64,000 nucleotides of DNA from Alphaproteobacteria bacterium (lineage in GTDB: Bacteria > Pseudomonadota > Alphaproteobacteria > Micavibrionales > Micavibrionaceae), in contig JAJFGR010000012.1 in assembly GCA_021776025.1 (NCBI GenBank), forward strand, positions 186,001 to 250,000. The letters are read 5' to 3'. Below, one piece after another: positions 36,787 to 45,184 of the stretch. Below the pieces are notes generated by a model that had not been told where the DNA came from, searched no databases, and saw only the letters and a list, made by a program, of their open reading frames with translations. Positions within the stretch are counted from its first letter, which is position 1, and every line of letters starts with the position of its first letter. The translations under genes and the position numbers were made by a program.

Positions 36787-37323
36787 TTATTTACTCAAAG
36801 CTTGTAATTTTTGTGTTATGCGCTCCCTAGCCATAAAATCTAAAAGTCTATCAACACAAGTTCTAGCTTTATCGAGATGCACTGTTGCATCGTTTTCAAG
36901 TCTTGTTCTCTCTTCTCCAAGTTCGTGATTTTTTGACTCTGCCCAATTTCGCGTAAAACTATTAATTTCATTTTGAATGCGTGCAGTTTTAATAGAAACC
37001 TCAGTTAGAAATGCCTTGATTTCAGCTCTTAACTCAGGACTTTGAATATTTATAAGATGTTCTCTATTTCTTGCATATAACTCAATCTCACCATTAATCA
37101 ACCCTAAATAATCAGTGTTTATATACTCATTATTAGTCTGCCTTTCTGAATTAATCTGCTCTACGTATGTATTTATGGTTTGAATTACGTCTTCTATGAA
37201 TCGTGCGATAGATTTTCTTTTAATCCTCTCTTGTTTTTCGTGTAAAGCCCATGAACCCAGCAAGGTAAGAACCAAGCCAATTATTATTCCCCATAGAAAA
37301 TCTGAAGTTATAATATCTTGCAT
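36787..37323 (-). CDS. Membrane-anchored coiled-coil protein, unknown function
   Basis: The 178-residue protein has a single N-terminal membrane segment (about residues 9-26, FLWGIIIGLVLTLLGSWA) followed by a long helical, charged region likely to form a coiled coil. The gene is clearly richer in A and T than lepA and the monooxygenase gene on either side, suggesting recent acquisition. It ends directly against the lepA stop on the other strand. No family was recognised. Confidence 0.6.
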   Translation of the reverse strand: MQDIITSDFLWGIIIGLVLTLLGSWALHEKQERIKRKSIARFIEDVIQTINTYVEQINSERQTNNEYINTDYLGLINGEIELYARNREHLINIQSPELRAEIKAFLTEVSIKTARIQNEINSFTRNWAESKNHELGEERTRLENDATVHLDKARTCVDRLLDFMARERITQKLQALSK

Positions 37324-37414
37324 GCTTTAATAACTAGTACATTCAATGTGTTGTTTGCAAGCAATTGACAAACTTAACTTCCCCCCACCCAAAAAAAACC
37401 ATAACATCACCCCC

Positions 37415-38476
37415 ATGAATATCCTCATCGCAGGGGCCGGGCCTACGGGGCTTACCGCCGCCATAGAGCTGACCCGCCGGGGCCACAGCCCGCGCATCAT
37501 TGACCGCAAGGATGCGCCCTCGCCGCTCAGCCGCGCGGTGGGTATCAATGCGCGCTCGCTTGAGCTGTTGGAGCCATCGGGCGTTAGCGAAGCGCTGATT
37601 GCCCGCGGCATTAAAGTTCAGCGCCCGCAGATCTACGAAGGCGATAGCATCATCGGCACCATTCATATGGACCGCCTGCCGCATCGCTATAACTTCCTGC
37701 TGGCTTTGCCGCAGAATGAAACCGAAGAGATCATGCGCGATGCGCTGCACGCGCTTGGCGGAAACGTTGAATATGGCCACGCCCTTACGGGCCTCCGCAT
37801 TGAAAACGGCAAAGCCCATGTCACGATTAACGAGGAGAAGCGCGCGCAGTATGATCTGGTGATTGGCGCGGATGGTGCGCGCAGTTTTGTGCGCGAAGCA
37901 ATGGGCATTGCGTTCGAGGGGCATGATTACGGCGCGCATTGGAGCATTGCGGATTTTGAATCCAAAGATTGGCAGGGCGATGCGAATTTGTTCATCATTC
38001 CCGGCGGGCATGTGCGTTTTGTTATCAGGATTGGTGAGCGCCGTTACCGCGCGGTGGCGGATCAGCCTGAGGCCCTGCCCGGCATTCCGGTAGACTTCAC
38101 GCTCGATAAGCTGCACCGCGCTGATGATTTTCTTATTTCTGTGCGTCAGGCCGTTACGTATCAAAAAGAGTGCGTGTATCTGGCCGGGGACGCAGCGCAT
38201 GTGCACTCCCCCGCTGGTGGGCGCGGCATGAATCTCGGCATTGATGATGCGTGCGATCTGGCCCGCCGAATTGCGGAGAGCGATCTTGCGGGTTATACCG
38301 CCGCCCGCCACCCCGTTGGAGAAAGCGTTCTGAAGATGAGTGAGGCGATGGTGAGAATGGCAACGACGCGCAAGCCGCTTGTTAAGGTCGCGCGGCGGGT
38401 TATGCTCGCCATCATCTCGACCTTCCCTTTCTTACAAATTCCGTTTCTAAAAAGCGTGTCAGGATTAAAAGGATAG
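37415..38476 (+). CDS. FAD-dependent monooxygenase
   Basis: A 353-residue flavoprotein of the aromatic hydroxylase type. It starts with the Rossmann motif ILIAGAGPTGLTAAIEL, has the DLVIGADGARSFVREAMGI segment (the DG fingerprint) near residue 157 and the VYLAGDAAHVHSPAGGRGMNLGIDDA segment (GD motif, FAD ribityl site) near residue 250. The substrate is unknown. The start at 37415 is chosen because the Rossmann motif begins immediately after it. The gene has strong third-position GC bias, which produces a long spurious frame on the opposite strand. Confidence 0.88.
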   Translation: MNILIAGAGPTGLTAAIELTRRGHSPRIIDRKDAPSPLSRAVGINARSLELLEPSGVSEALIARGIKVQRPQIYEGDSIIGTIHMDRLPHRYNFLLALPQNETEEIMRDALHALGGNVEYGHALTGLRIENGKAHVTINEEKRAQYDLVIGADGARSFVREAMGIAFEGHDYGAHWSIADFESKDWQGDANLFIIPGGHVRFVIRIGERRYRAVADQPEALPGIPVDFTLDKLHRADDFLISVRQAVTYQKECVYLAGDAAHVHSPAGGRGMNLGIDDACDLARRIAESDLAGYTAARHPVGESVLKMSEAMVRMATTRKPLVKVARRVMLAIISTFPFLQIPFLKSVSGLKG

Positions 38477-38651
38477 CCCTTCCCAAAATCAAAAAAATCG
38501 CATAGCATTATGGGGTGTAAAGGCTTATGGGGCGGGGAGTTAAGGCAAAACCGAAATGGGCCCGTTAAACGGGTCCGAATTCGCCAAGTCCTTGAAAAAT
38601 CTCAAAACACTCTCAAAACAGAGCGGGCCCAGCTCATTTTATGACGCTCAA

Positions 38652-38840
38652 TTAAGCCGCTTTCTGGGTTTCGTCCCTGATCACATCGCTGCCGGCATTT
38701 TGGCGCACAGATTCAATGCCTTTTTCGGCGCCCTGTTTGCTCGTGTAGCCTTCGCTCTGGCAGATTATTTCGTGATTGGCGGCCTTCAGATTCCAGTAAA
38801 ACTGGCCGTCTTTGCCTTTAAAAAGTGTGTAATAGCCCAT
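38652..38840 (-). CDS. DUF1508 (YegP-like) small protein
   Basis: A 62-residue single-domain protein of the YegP/DUF1508 family. It has the pattern F-x-x-x-D-G-x-F-Y-W-N-L-K-A-A-N-x-E-I-I and Y-x-S-K-Q-G-A-E-x-G-I-x-S-V, found in small, often stress-associated proteins. The E. coli protein has two copies of the domain, this one has one. It is preceded on the - strand by the SpoIIAA-like gene, 33 bases away, so the two are likely co-transcribed. Molecular role unknown. Confidence 0.85.
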   Translation of the reverse strand: MGYYTLFKGKDGQFYWNLKAANHEIICQSEGYTSKQGAEKGIESVRQNAGSDVIRDETQKAA

Positions 38841-38873
38841 TCGAGCCTCCTCTTTTCATGGTTTAGTTGTGCC

Positions 38874-39257
38874 TTAAGCCGCCATCTCCTGCTCGGGGGC
38901 GGCGATCCAGCTTTTCGCCTGCTCGGCCTCAGCCAGCTTAAAAAGCTTCACTTCAGCGGGGAAGAACGGTTTAACGACCGCCGCTATATTACGCATCCAG
39001 CCCACATCCGTGGCCAGTGCGATATGGGATAGGTCGTGCCAATGCTTCAGGCCGTAGGTCATATCATCCCACATGGCGCTGAGTTCCATGCCGCTAAAAT
39101 CCTCGGTCATCACGACCAGCATTTTACCCTGTTTATGCTTTTTCAGCAGATCATCGCATAGCGGCAGCATGCCATCGACATAATCCTCATGCGTCAGCTT
39201 GCCGCTGATCTCAAAGCCCACTGTGTTTTCAGGAAGTCCTTCAATTACTTTATACAT
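38874..39257 (-). CDS. SpoIIAA-like (STAS-type) protein
   Basis: A 127-residue protein of the SpoIIAA-like family, shown by VGFEISGKLTHEDYV at the start and the VKLFKLAEAEQAKSWI closing segment. The start at ATG 39257 sits 8 bases after an AAAAAGGAG site; an in-frame GTG nine bases earlier overlaps the spacer. Family members are small, fold like anti-sigma-factor antagonists and are often found with stress genes; the function here is not known. A 141-base divergent promoter region separates it from the macro-domain gene. Confidence 0.8.
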   Translation of the reverse strand: MYKVIEGLPENTVGFEISGKLTHEDYVDGMLPLCDDLLKKHKQGKMLVVMTEDFSGMELSAMWDDMTYGLKHWHDLSHIALATDVGWMRNIAAVVKPFFPAEVKLFKLAEAEQAKSWIAAPEQEMAA

Positions 39258-39398
39258 CGCGTTCACTCCTTTTTATTGTATGGATATGGGGTGAATATAG
39301 ACCTGTTTTCAGGGCCACTTCTTGACATTAATCAAGGGACGGCGGTCGGGCGTTTGGTACATGTATAGACAACACTCAACAACAAAGGACACTCCCAC

Positions 39399-39896
39399 AT
39401 GATTAAGACCGTTTCCGGCGATATTCTCCTTACACAGGCCCAAGCGATAGTTCATGGCGTGGCCCCGCATGACCATTTTAATCAGGGGCTGGCGCTAGCG
39501 TTGCGGGAGAATTACCCCGCGATGGCCAAGGATTTTCGCCATTTTTGCCATCAAAACAACCCGAAAGCGGGCGTTGCGTGGCTCTGGGCAGGCTCTGATG
39601 CGGTGATTATCAATTTGATGACCCAGGAACCCGCCCCGGACAAAAGCGGCAATCCCGGCAAGGCCAGCACCAAGTATGTCGGCCATGCGCTGAAAGACTT
39701 GCGCAAAATTATTGAGAAGGAAGGCCTGACCTCGATTGCCCTGCCGAGGCTGGCAACCGGCGTTGGCGGGTTAGAGTGGGGCGATGTTAAGGCGCTGATT
39801 GAAGAGCATTTGGGCGATCTTGAAATCCCTGTGATACTCTATGAGACCTTTGCCAAGGGCGAAAAGGCGCAGGAAAATATCGCCAAAGCCGCTTAA
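39399..39896 (+). CDS. Macro-domain protein
   Basis: The 165 residues form a single macro domain, a fold that binds or hydrolyses ADP-ribose derivatives. GDILLTQAQAIVHGVAPHDHFNQGLALAL matches the N-terminal motif, with the usual asparagine-rich N-x-[VA]-N replaced by VHGVAP. IALPRLATGVGGLEWGDVKALIEEHL matches the phosphate-binding loop near residue 112. It is closest in feel to the ALC1/DarG branch. There is no DarT-like toxin gene nearby, so an antitoxin role is not supported. It is divergent from the SpoIIAA-like gene. Confidence 0.85.
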   Translation: MIKTVSGDILLTQAQAIVHGVAPHDHFNQGLALALRENYPAMAKDFRHFCHQNNPKAGVAWLWAGSDAVIINLMTQEPAPDKSGNPGKASTKYVGHALKDLRKIIEKEGLTSIALPRLATGVGGLEWGDVKALIEEHLGDLEIPVILYETFAKGEKAQENIAKAA

Positions 39897-40027
39897 AACA
39901 TAGCGATTGTCTTGGGCAGGGGCGGTGAATTTATCATCGTTTGCATTCTCTACATAAAAAAGCGGTTCCATAGGGCATTCTGTTTGTGTATAAAAAAATA
40001 GGGCTTAAGACCCAGAGGAAGAGAAAA

Positions 40028-40150
40028 ATGAAGAAATCGCTTATATTACTTTTTGTTCTTATCGGCTCTATTTCGGCCTTGTCGGCCTGCGCTGGTAGTC
40101 ATAACGGCTACGAGGGCCGGAACCCCGGCGGCGCGCGCGGCGGCTCATAG
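40028..40150 (+). CDS. Very small lipoprotein
   Basis: A 40-residue frame starting with MKKSLILLFVLIGSISALSAC, a lipoprotein signal ending in the lipobox L-S-A-C. Only about 20 residues follow, Gly/Asn/Arg-rich. A GAGGAAGAG ribosome binding site precedes the ATG by a few bases. It lies alone between the macro-domain gene and a convergent gene. Entericidin-like mini-lipoproteins have this layout, but no specific family can be claimed. Confidence 0.6.
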   Translation: MKKSLILLFVLIGSISALSACAGSHNGYEGRNPGGARGGS

Positions 40151-40205
40151 GATTAGTAAGCCTTGATGTGAAAGTGATCGCGGCTTTTTATCTGCGGTTG
40201 TTACC

Positions 40206-40706
40206 TCAGTCTTCTGGTCGTGGGGGTTGTTGGGTCAGATCGGGCTGCGCCTTCATGCCTTTCCAACCCAGCTCCGGTATTTCGCAGGGGACTTTGATGA
40301 GTCCGGCCTCTCGCAAAACCTCAAAGCTTAGAGTGCGGGAATCGAGATTCACCGCATTCTCGCTGTTTGCGTCTGCATAAATCTTCAATGCGTGGCCTTC
40401 AAGCCGCTTCCATAGCGCAGTCATTTCTTCATCCTCACCGCACTTAATAATTTCAATCAGCTTAACAAGCTTCACTTCTCTGGGTTCGGGTTCGTCTAGA
40501 AAGGCCCGTCCTAACGGCAGTCCTTCAGAGTTAAAGTTGTTGCCTAACATTTTTTGTTTAGTCTCTGCCGAATTTGCACGAACGATGAGGTGAATTTCTG
40601 GGCCGTGATAGTGCGCCGCATCGGCTTCTGCCAATGGGATCTCGCGCACGAGTTTCAGATACCCGTGATTGCTGTTTTTTTCTTCTATGTAGCATAGCAA
40701 TTTCAT
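40206..40706 (-). CDS. Hypothetical protein
   Basis: A 166-residue soluble protein with no signal peptide or membrane segment. The middle is helical and Lys/Glu-rich, and the C-terminus is Pro-rich. The start has no strong ribosome binding site. Codon use is similar to its neighbours. No family was recognised. Confidence 0.55.
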   Translation of the reverse strand: MKLLCYIEEKNSNHGYLKLVREIPLAEADAAHYHGPEIHLIVRANSAETKQKMLGNNFNSEGLPLGRAFLDEPEPREVKLVKLIEIIKCGEDEEMTALWKRLEGHALKIYADANSENAVNLDSRTLSFEVLREAGLIKVPCEIPELGWKGMKAQPDLTQQPPRPED

Positions 40707-40787
40707 AATAAGAGGGTGTATAGCAGCATTTACTTTATATGTAAATAAATTTATAGGTCGTTTGGCCTTCTTAAAGTCGGTTAAGAC

Positions 40788-40821
40788 AAAAAAAGCCCCG
40801 CCATTGCGAACAACAGCGGGG
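40788..40821 (-). terminator. Intrinsic terminator of the His-rich protein gene
   Basis: On the - strand a CCCCGC/GCGGGG stem with a 14-base loop is followed by seven T residues, 26 bases after the stop codon. Confidence 0.8.
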
Positions 40822-40846
40822 GGAGGTTTGGGGAAGTAAGCCTTAA

Positions 40847-41308
40847 TCAGTGATGACCATTACATTGGCTATGGTCATGATATTTTTTGTGCTTCTTGTA
40901 ATGCTTCTTTTTGTAATGCTTCTTATGGTGTTTTTTGGCGCGGCTATATTTGCCGTGATCATATGCATGGCTGTAGTAATACGGCTTAGAATATTTTACA
41001 TGGCGTCTATAGTGCGTTTGCGGATAATCGTAATCTCTATCGGCAATCGCGACGCGATAATCATCATCGTCATATAAATCATCGTAGATGCGCTCTTTCA
41101 CGCGCTCACGCGCTTCATACGGGCCGGAGAGCTTAACGATCTCCCACGTGTCACCATGCTTACACGCCTTGCCATAGCCGATTTCAAGAACGCCATCGAT
41201 ACGAATGGTTTTGGTATATTGTTTACAACGATCTCTGGCCTCGGCTTTGACCGGAACCAGTAGGGGAAGCGCCGCCAGTGCGGCAATTAGTAAGACTTTG
41301 TGTTTCAT
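40847..41308 (-). CDS. Secreted protein with His/Lys/Tyr-rich tail
   Basis: The 153-residue product starts with a signal peptide (about 22 residues, ending near KAEA). A small domain with two cysteines follows (YGKACKHGDTWEIVKLSG), then an Asp/Tyr-rich stretch and a C-terminal tail of about 40 residues made almost entirely of His, Lys and Tyr. The tail could bind metal ions or anionic surfaces; that is inference from composition. The start at 41308 is chosen because a TGGAG site lies 8 bases upstream. The gene ends in a strong terminator. Confidence 0.7.
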   Translation of the reverse strand: MKHKVLLIAALAALPLLVPVKAEARDRCKQYTKTIRIDGVLEIGYGKACKHGDTWEIVKLSGPYEARERVKERIYDDLYDDDDYRVAIADRDYDYPQTHYRRHVKYSKPYYYSHAYDHGKYSRAKKHHKKHYKKKHYKKHKKYHDHSQCNGHH

Positions 41309-41454
41309 ATGAACCACTCCATTATAGGTTAACCATTTTGGTCATTGAGTGTGCAGCGTTCATACAGCTGTTACGGCGCGTTTTTAAAAACCCTTCGAAA
41401 AAAAATAAAAAAGCGTTATGGTGACCATGCACTACATTGATAAGGAGAGAATTC

Positions 41455-42186
41455 ATGCGCGCGTTGTTAGTTTTTGCATTGTTACTGATTGCCCCTGCCC
41501 CTGCTTTTGCCCAAATCGAAGATCCGATTTTCAAGCTGGATGAGAATGAAAGCCTGCTGCATATCTCGGCCACGGAAACCCGCGAGGTTGACCAGGATTT
41601 ATTGATGGCGAGTTTGCGCATTGAGGTGGAAGATGCCGATAACAAAAAAGTGCAAAACGACATCAACACGGCAATGGCAAAAGCGCTCGACAAAACCAAA
41701 AAGTTCAAAAATGTCAAAGCGATCACGCGGCAATATAATGTGCATTCTTATGATAAAAATGGCGGAAAGAAAAACCTGCCGCGGCGGATTGTCTGGAAAG
41801 GTCAGCAATCGCTGACGCTTAAATCTAAAAATGCGGATGAACTTTTGGAATTGGCCGGTGAAATTCAGGCGGCCGGTTTTGTTATGGGCGGCTTGAACTA
41901 CACACTCTCTCCCGAAGTAGCGGCGAAAATACAGGATGAGATGCTCGAAGCGGCGTTGAAAAAACTTACAGCCCGTGCACAGCGCGCCGCGAAGGCTCTG
42001 GGTAAATCCAAGGCTGAGCTGAAGGAAATCAATGCGCAGGGCAATCACCGCCCGCAACCTGTTTACGCACAGCGCGGTATGGTGCAAATGGAAATGTCCG
42101 CGCCAGCAAAAATGGCCGCGCCTGTGGCCTCGCCCGGCGAAACCACCCTCACCATGAATGTTAGCGCCAAAGCGTTGCTGCGGTAA
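41455..42186 (+). CDS. SIMPL-domain (DUF541) periplasmic protein
   Basis: A 243-residue secreted protein with a signal peptide (cleavage near AFAQ) and a SIMPL domain: ISATETREVDQDLLMASLRIEVE near the start, the coiled LTARAQRAAKALGKSKAELKEIN segment and a C-terminal TTLTMNVSAKALL strand. Family members form periplasmic oligomers of unknown use. ATG 41455 lies 5 bases after an AAGGAGAG site, so the longer TTG-initiated frame is unlikely. It precedes the DUF3137 gene by 11 bases, likely one operon. Confidence 0.85.
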   Translation: MRALLVFALLLIAPAPAFAQIEDPIFKLDENESLLHISATETREVDQDLLMASLRIEVEDADNKKVQNDINTAMAKALDKTKKFKNVKAITRQYNVHSYDKNGGKKNLPRRIVWKGQQSLTLKSKNADELLELAGEIQAAGFVMGGLNYTLSPEVAAKIQDEMLEAALKKLTARAQRAAKALGKSKAELKEINAQGNHRPQPVYAQRGMVQMEMSAPAKMAAPVASPGETTLTMNVSAKALLR

Positions 42187-42197
42187 TTTGGAAAAAT

Positions 42198-43226
42198 ATG
42201 ACGGATAAAAACGAAAAAGCGGAAGACACCGCCGAGGCGCCCGAACAAACGGATGTTTTGCGCGCGCACGATGATGAGTTTTACCAGGAGATCGAGGCCT
42301 TGATCCGCGAGGCGGAGAGCACGCGCCTGTCCTTTATGAAACGTCACCGCACCCGCGGGCACATCAGCATGACACTCGGGCTTATCAGCCTGACGATTGG
42401 GGCCTCCGGCTTTGGCTGGTATCTGCTTATGGACGGTGACATTGTAAGAGCGGCGGGATCGATGCTGATTGCCCTGACTATCCCGATCCTGCTTAACTCT
42501 TGGAGCGTTTCCATTCTTCAGGATTATAAGAAAAGCTATAAGCGAGAGTTTTTACCGCGGCTAGGACAGGCCATCGGAGGATTTAAATTTCACCCCGAGC
42601 GCGGCATCAGCAGCAAGATCATTGCAAAAACTGGCCTGATTCCCAAGCATGATTTTTATGAAGCGGAAGATTGCTTTATGGGCAAGTATAAAGGCGTGAA
42701 GGTGTTGTTTTCAGAAGCCCGCCTGCGTCATAAGAAGAAATATGCGGAGCCGATTTTCGACGGTGTGTTTGTATTGCTGGAAATTCCTTCGACGGTTTTT
42801 GAAGGCCATACCATTTTAACAGCCGATGAGACGCTTTATCAAAAATGGAAGCCTTCGCGCTGGCAAAAGCTTCAGGATGTACGGATTAAAACCGGCAACG
42901 AGCAGTGGGACAGATTTCAAATCGTATCTGACAACCCTGAGGCTGCTAAACTACTCATTGGGGAGCGATTCTTAAAGGAGCTGTCAGAAGCAGCTGATAT
43001 TTTTGATGAATCGCCCTTGAGCGCGGCTCTATTTCGCGGAAAGTTTATATTCCTGATGATCCCTTATAAGGGGGATATGTTTGAAGCCTCAGACATTCAT
43101 GTTCCTGTTGCGACCAAGCAACATGCGATGCGGTGCAAACGTGAAATTGAACAAATTTTGGAAATTATCGATGTGTTTGAGCTTTACGAACCGGCGAAAA
43201 ACCCCGGTGAATCACCGGCCGGTTAA
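42198..43226 (+). CDS. DUF3137-type membrane protein
   Basis: A 342-residue protein with an acidic N-terminus, two adjacent membrane segments (about residues 55-75 and 79-99) and a long cytoplasmic domain. The pattern of a helical start, two membrane helices and then a domain with EDCFMGKYKGVKVLFSEARL and a FDGVFVLLEIP strand fits the DUF3137 family. The function of the family is unknown. It follows the SIMPL gene closely and overlaps the end of the convergent 43223 gene by 4 bases. Confidence 0.75.
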   Translation: MTDKNEKAEDTAEAPEQTDVLRAHDDEFYQEIEALIREAESTRLSFMKRHRTRGHISMTLGLISLTIGASGFGWYLLMDGDIVRAAGSMLIALTIPILLNSWSVSILQDYKKSYKREFLPRLGQAIGGFKFHPERGISSKIIAKTGLIPKHDFYEAEDCFMGKYKGVKVLFSEARLRHKKKYAEPIFDGVFVLLEIPSTVFEGHTILTADETLYQKWKPSRWQKLQDVRIKTGNEQWDRFQIVSDNPEAAKLLIGERFLKELSEAADIFDESPLSAALFRGKFIFLMIPYKGDMFEASDIHVPVATKQHAMRCKREIEQILEIIDVFELYEPAKNPGESPAG

Positions 43227-43546
43227 ATTTTTACGCGTAAAATAACCTCGCCATCAAGGATCATTACAGATTTCTGTGCGCTTTTTGGCAGCGGGATACC
43301 CGCGCCGCGGCAAAAAACCATCAGGGCAGCAGCTAAAAAATCCCGGCCATACTCACGTACCTCTTCTGTTTTCTGCGCCGGATTTTCCAAATTTAAAACA
43401 ATTTGCGTGGCGTCACTCTCCTTTTCAGAAACTTTTGTCACCGCACCTGGCGGCGGTTTCGGCATCTGTTTTTGTGCGGAAAGTGCGTAAACAGCTTTAT
43501 AAACCTCGTCATAGCTAAAAATAATTCGGCGATCTTCTCTTGGCAT
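43223..43546 (-). CDS. Hypothetical protein
   Basis: A 107-residue soluble protein. The central SEKESDATQIVLNLENPAQKTEEVREYGRDFLAAALMVFCRG contains a helix with a buried look, and the C-terminus forms a short strand-rich end. No family was recognised. Its 3' end overlaps the DUF3137 gene by 4 bases on the opposite strand. Confidence 0.55.
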   Translation of the reverse strand: MPREDRRIIFSYDEVYKAVYALSAQKQMPKPPPGAVTKVSEKESDATQIVLNLENPAQKTEEVREYGRDFLAAALMVFCRGAGIPLPKSAQKSVMILDGEVILRVKI

Positions 43547-43719
43547 TTTTAAGTCATCTCACAATGGTTCTGTTTGCACCGATAATTTTAATATTTAATA
43601 CAAGTGTATAGCAAACAGAAAACTCTGAAAGAAAGGGACCCTTTGGATTAAAATATTTTGTTAAAGCTTTTACACATGTTAAATAGATACAGTAATTATT
43701 GATAGAATTTAGGTGTCAT

Positions 43720-44364
43720 ATGAACAAAAAAGATAACGAGCCCGGAGAGGAAACTCCACAAGAAGTATTTTCAGTTGTGGACGGTGTTGCTGACAAGCTG
43801 TCAACAATTGAAGAGTTCATTACCCGGCGCTTTGATGAAATCTCCATGGAAATTAATGCAACGTCTCAGCAAATCGACATGAACGACGAAGAGATGTCGA
43901 AGCGTTTTACTGACGTTATGGGGGTCTTGCGCGCCGTATCTTATAGCGGAGACGGCACAACAGCTGCGAATGCGGGGGTAGAACTAGACGCTGTTGTTGA
44001 GACGACAGAAAAGGCCGCCAACACCATCTTAGATGCTGCCGAACGGATATCCGAGCGGATCAAAGCCAGTCAGGGCACTGATAATGAAGCCGTTAAGCAA
44101 AGCGTTCTGGAACAAATTGGTCAGGATATAGAAGACATTTTTATGGCCTGTTCTTTTCAAGATATTACAGGGCAACGTATTCGTAAAACGCTTGAGAATT
44201 TGCGCGAAATTGAAGATCGCCTTGGCAGCGCGCTTGAAAAAATAGGGATTGCGGTTGAGGCTAAAGCCGAAGATCATGCTGCCATTAAAAATAAATTATC
44301 TTCGCAGGATGATGTTGATGATTTCTTTAGCGCAGAAAGCTCATCTAAAAAAGATGAAGATTAA
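43720..44364 (+). CDS. cheZ: CheZ-type protein phosphatase
   Basis: A 214-residue, highly helical, acidic protein. The segment IFMACSFQDITGQRIRKTL matches the CheZ catalytic motif (Q-D-x-T-G-Q, with the water-positioning Gln), and the C-terminal tail DDVDDFF matches the CheY-binding end of CheZ. It would dephosphorylate CheY. It lies 18.7 kb from the chemotaxis cluster. The start at 43720 has an AGGTG stretch upstream. A terminator follows. Confidence 0.85.
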   Translation: MNKKDNEPGEETPQEVFSVVDGVADKLSTIEEFITRRFDEISMEINATSQQIDMNDEEMSKRFTDVMGVLRAVSYSGDGTTAANAGVELDAVVETTEKAANTILDAAERISERIKASQGTDNEAVKQSVLEQIGQDIEDIFMACSFQDITGQRIRKTLENLREIEDRLGSALEKIGIAVEAKAEDHAAIKNKLSSQDDVDDFFSAESSSKKDED

Positions 44365-44395
44365 ACCTTAAACCCCTTATATTTCAATTCACTAT

Positions 44396-44426
44396 ACCCT
44401 TTTCGAGAAATCGGAAAGGGTTTTTT
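44396..44426 (+). terminator. Intrinsic terminator after cheZ
   Basis: A 10-bp stem (ACCCTTTTCG / CGGAAAGGGT, one G-T pair) with a 6-base loop is followed by TTTTT. Confidence 0.85.
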
Positions 44427-44552
44427 GATGTGATTAGATAAAATTTTATACAAATACAATCAAAGTAATCACTAAACTATTACTTAAAATACCATCTATA
44501 ATTAAATAGATATTTACCCGTGACCTCTATCCTCAAATAAAAGAGGGTCACG

Positions 44553-45092
44553 ATGAGTAATTTAACTGCGCTAAAAGCAGAATTTAATATAAAAACAATA
44601 GAGGGTCGGATTAAGGGTCTTGCGGCAAAGCTTTATAAGCTGGCTCCGCATCCAAACAATGCAGATTATCGTGGCCCACTTTTCATTTCCTTAAATTCAG
44701 CCTTCAAACCAGCCGCCGAATATGACGGTATGCTTGGCAGTGTTATGTTGGAAGGCTTTTTAGGCAGCGCCTTTGTCACAGCGGCAAATGACAACGGCGG
44801 CGCATCAGCACTTGCATATACAGGCGCAAGCAATCTTGAAATATTTGCTGAAGCTTTGAGTGAATATGCGGAATACCGCGCAGATCAAAATCGTGGCAAA
44901 GGTACATATGCGCTAGGGGAACATAAAACAATATGCAATCAATTTGATGACGAAGGCGATGCGGATATGCTGGCCTATGCACAGGATTTCAAAAAACGCA
45001 TCAATATTGAAGAAACAATTGCACAGTTGAGTAAACAGCTCACCGCACTAAAAAGCCAGAAAGTTTCCCCTGCACTGGCACTCTACGCTTAA
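44553..45092 (+). CDS. Hypothetical protein
   Basis: A 179-residue soluble protein rich in Ala, with a predicted helical C-terminus (INIEETIAQLSKQLTALKSQ). The middle carries a small Gly/Ala-rich segment (TAANDNGGASALAYTGAS). An AGAGGGTCACG site precedes the ATG. No signal peptide and no family were recognised. It is followed by two more uncharacterised genes in the same direction, but with gaps of 92 and 87 bases, so they may be separate units. Confidence 0.6.
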   Translation: MSNLTALKAEFNIKTIEGRIKGLAAKLYKLAPHPNNADYRGPLFISLNSAFKPAAEYDGMLGSVMLEGFLGSAFVTAANDNGGASALAYTGASNLEIFAEALSEYAEYRADQNRGKGTYALGEHKTICNQFDDEGDADMLAYAQDFKKRINIEETIAQLSKQLTALKSQKVSPALALYA

Positions 45093-45184
45093 TCACAGTC
45101 TTCTTTCAAAAAGCGTTGTTCCCTATCACTATGCAGATATGCTAAAATTGTGGGACCTTAAGGATTAAGCACGCAGATATATTC

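Noticed and set aside
37343-38311. A 322-residue open frame on the - strand
   Set aside because: It is antisense to the FAD monooxygenase, Arg/Ala-rich, with no family signature; the opposite frame has Rossmann and FAD motifs.
38556-39032. A 158-residue open frame on the + strand
   Set aside because: It covers the DUF1508 and SpoIIAA-like genes on the other strand, both of which match known families.
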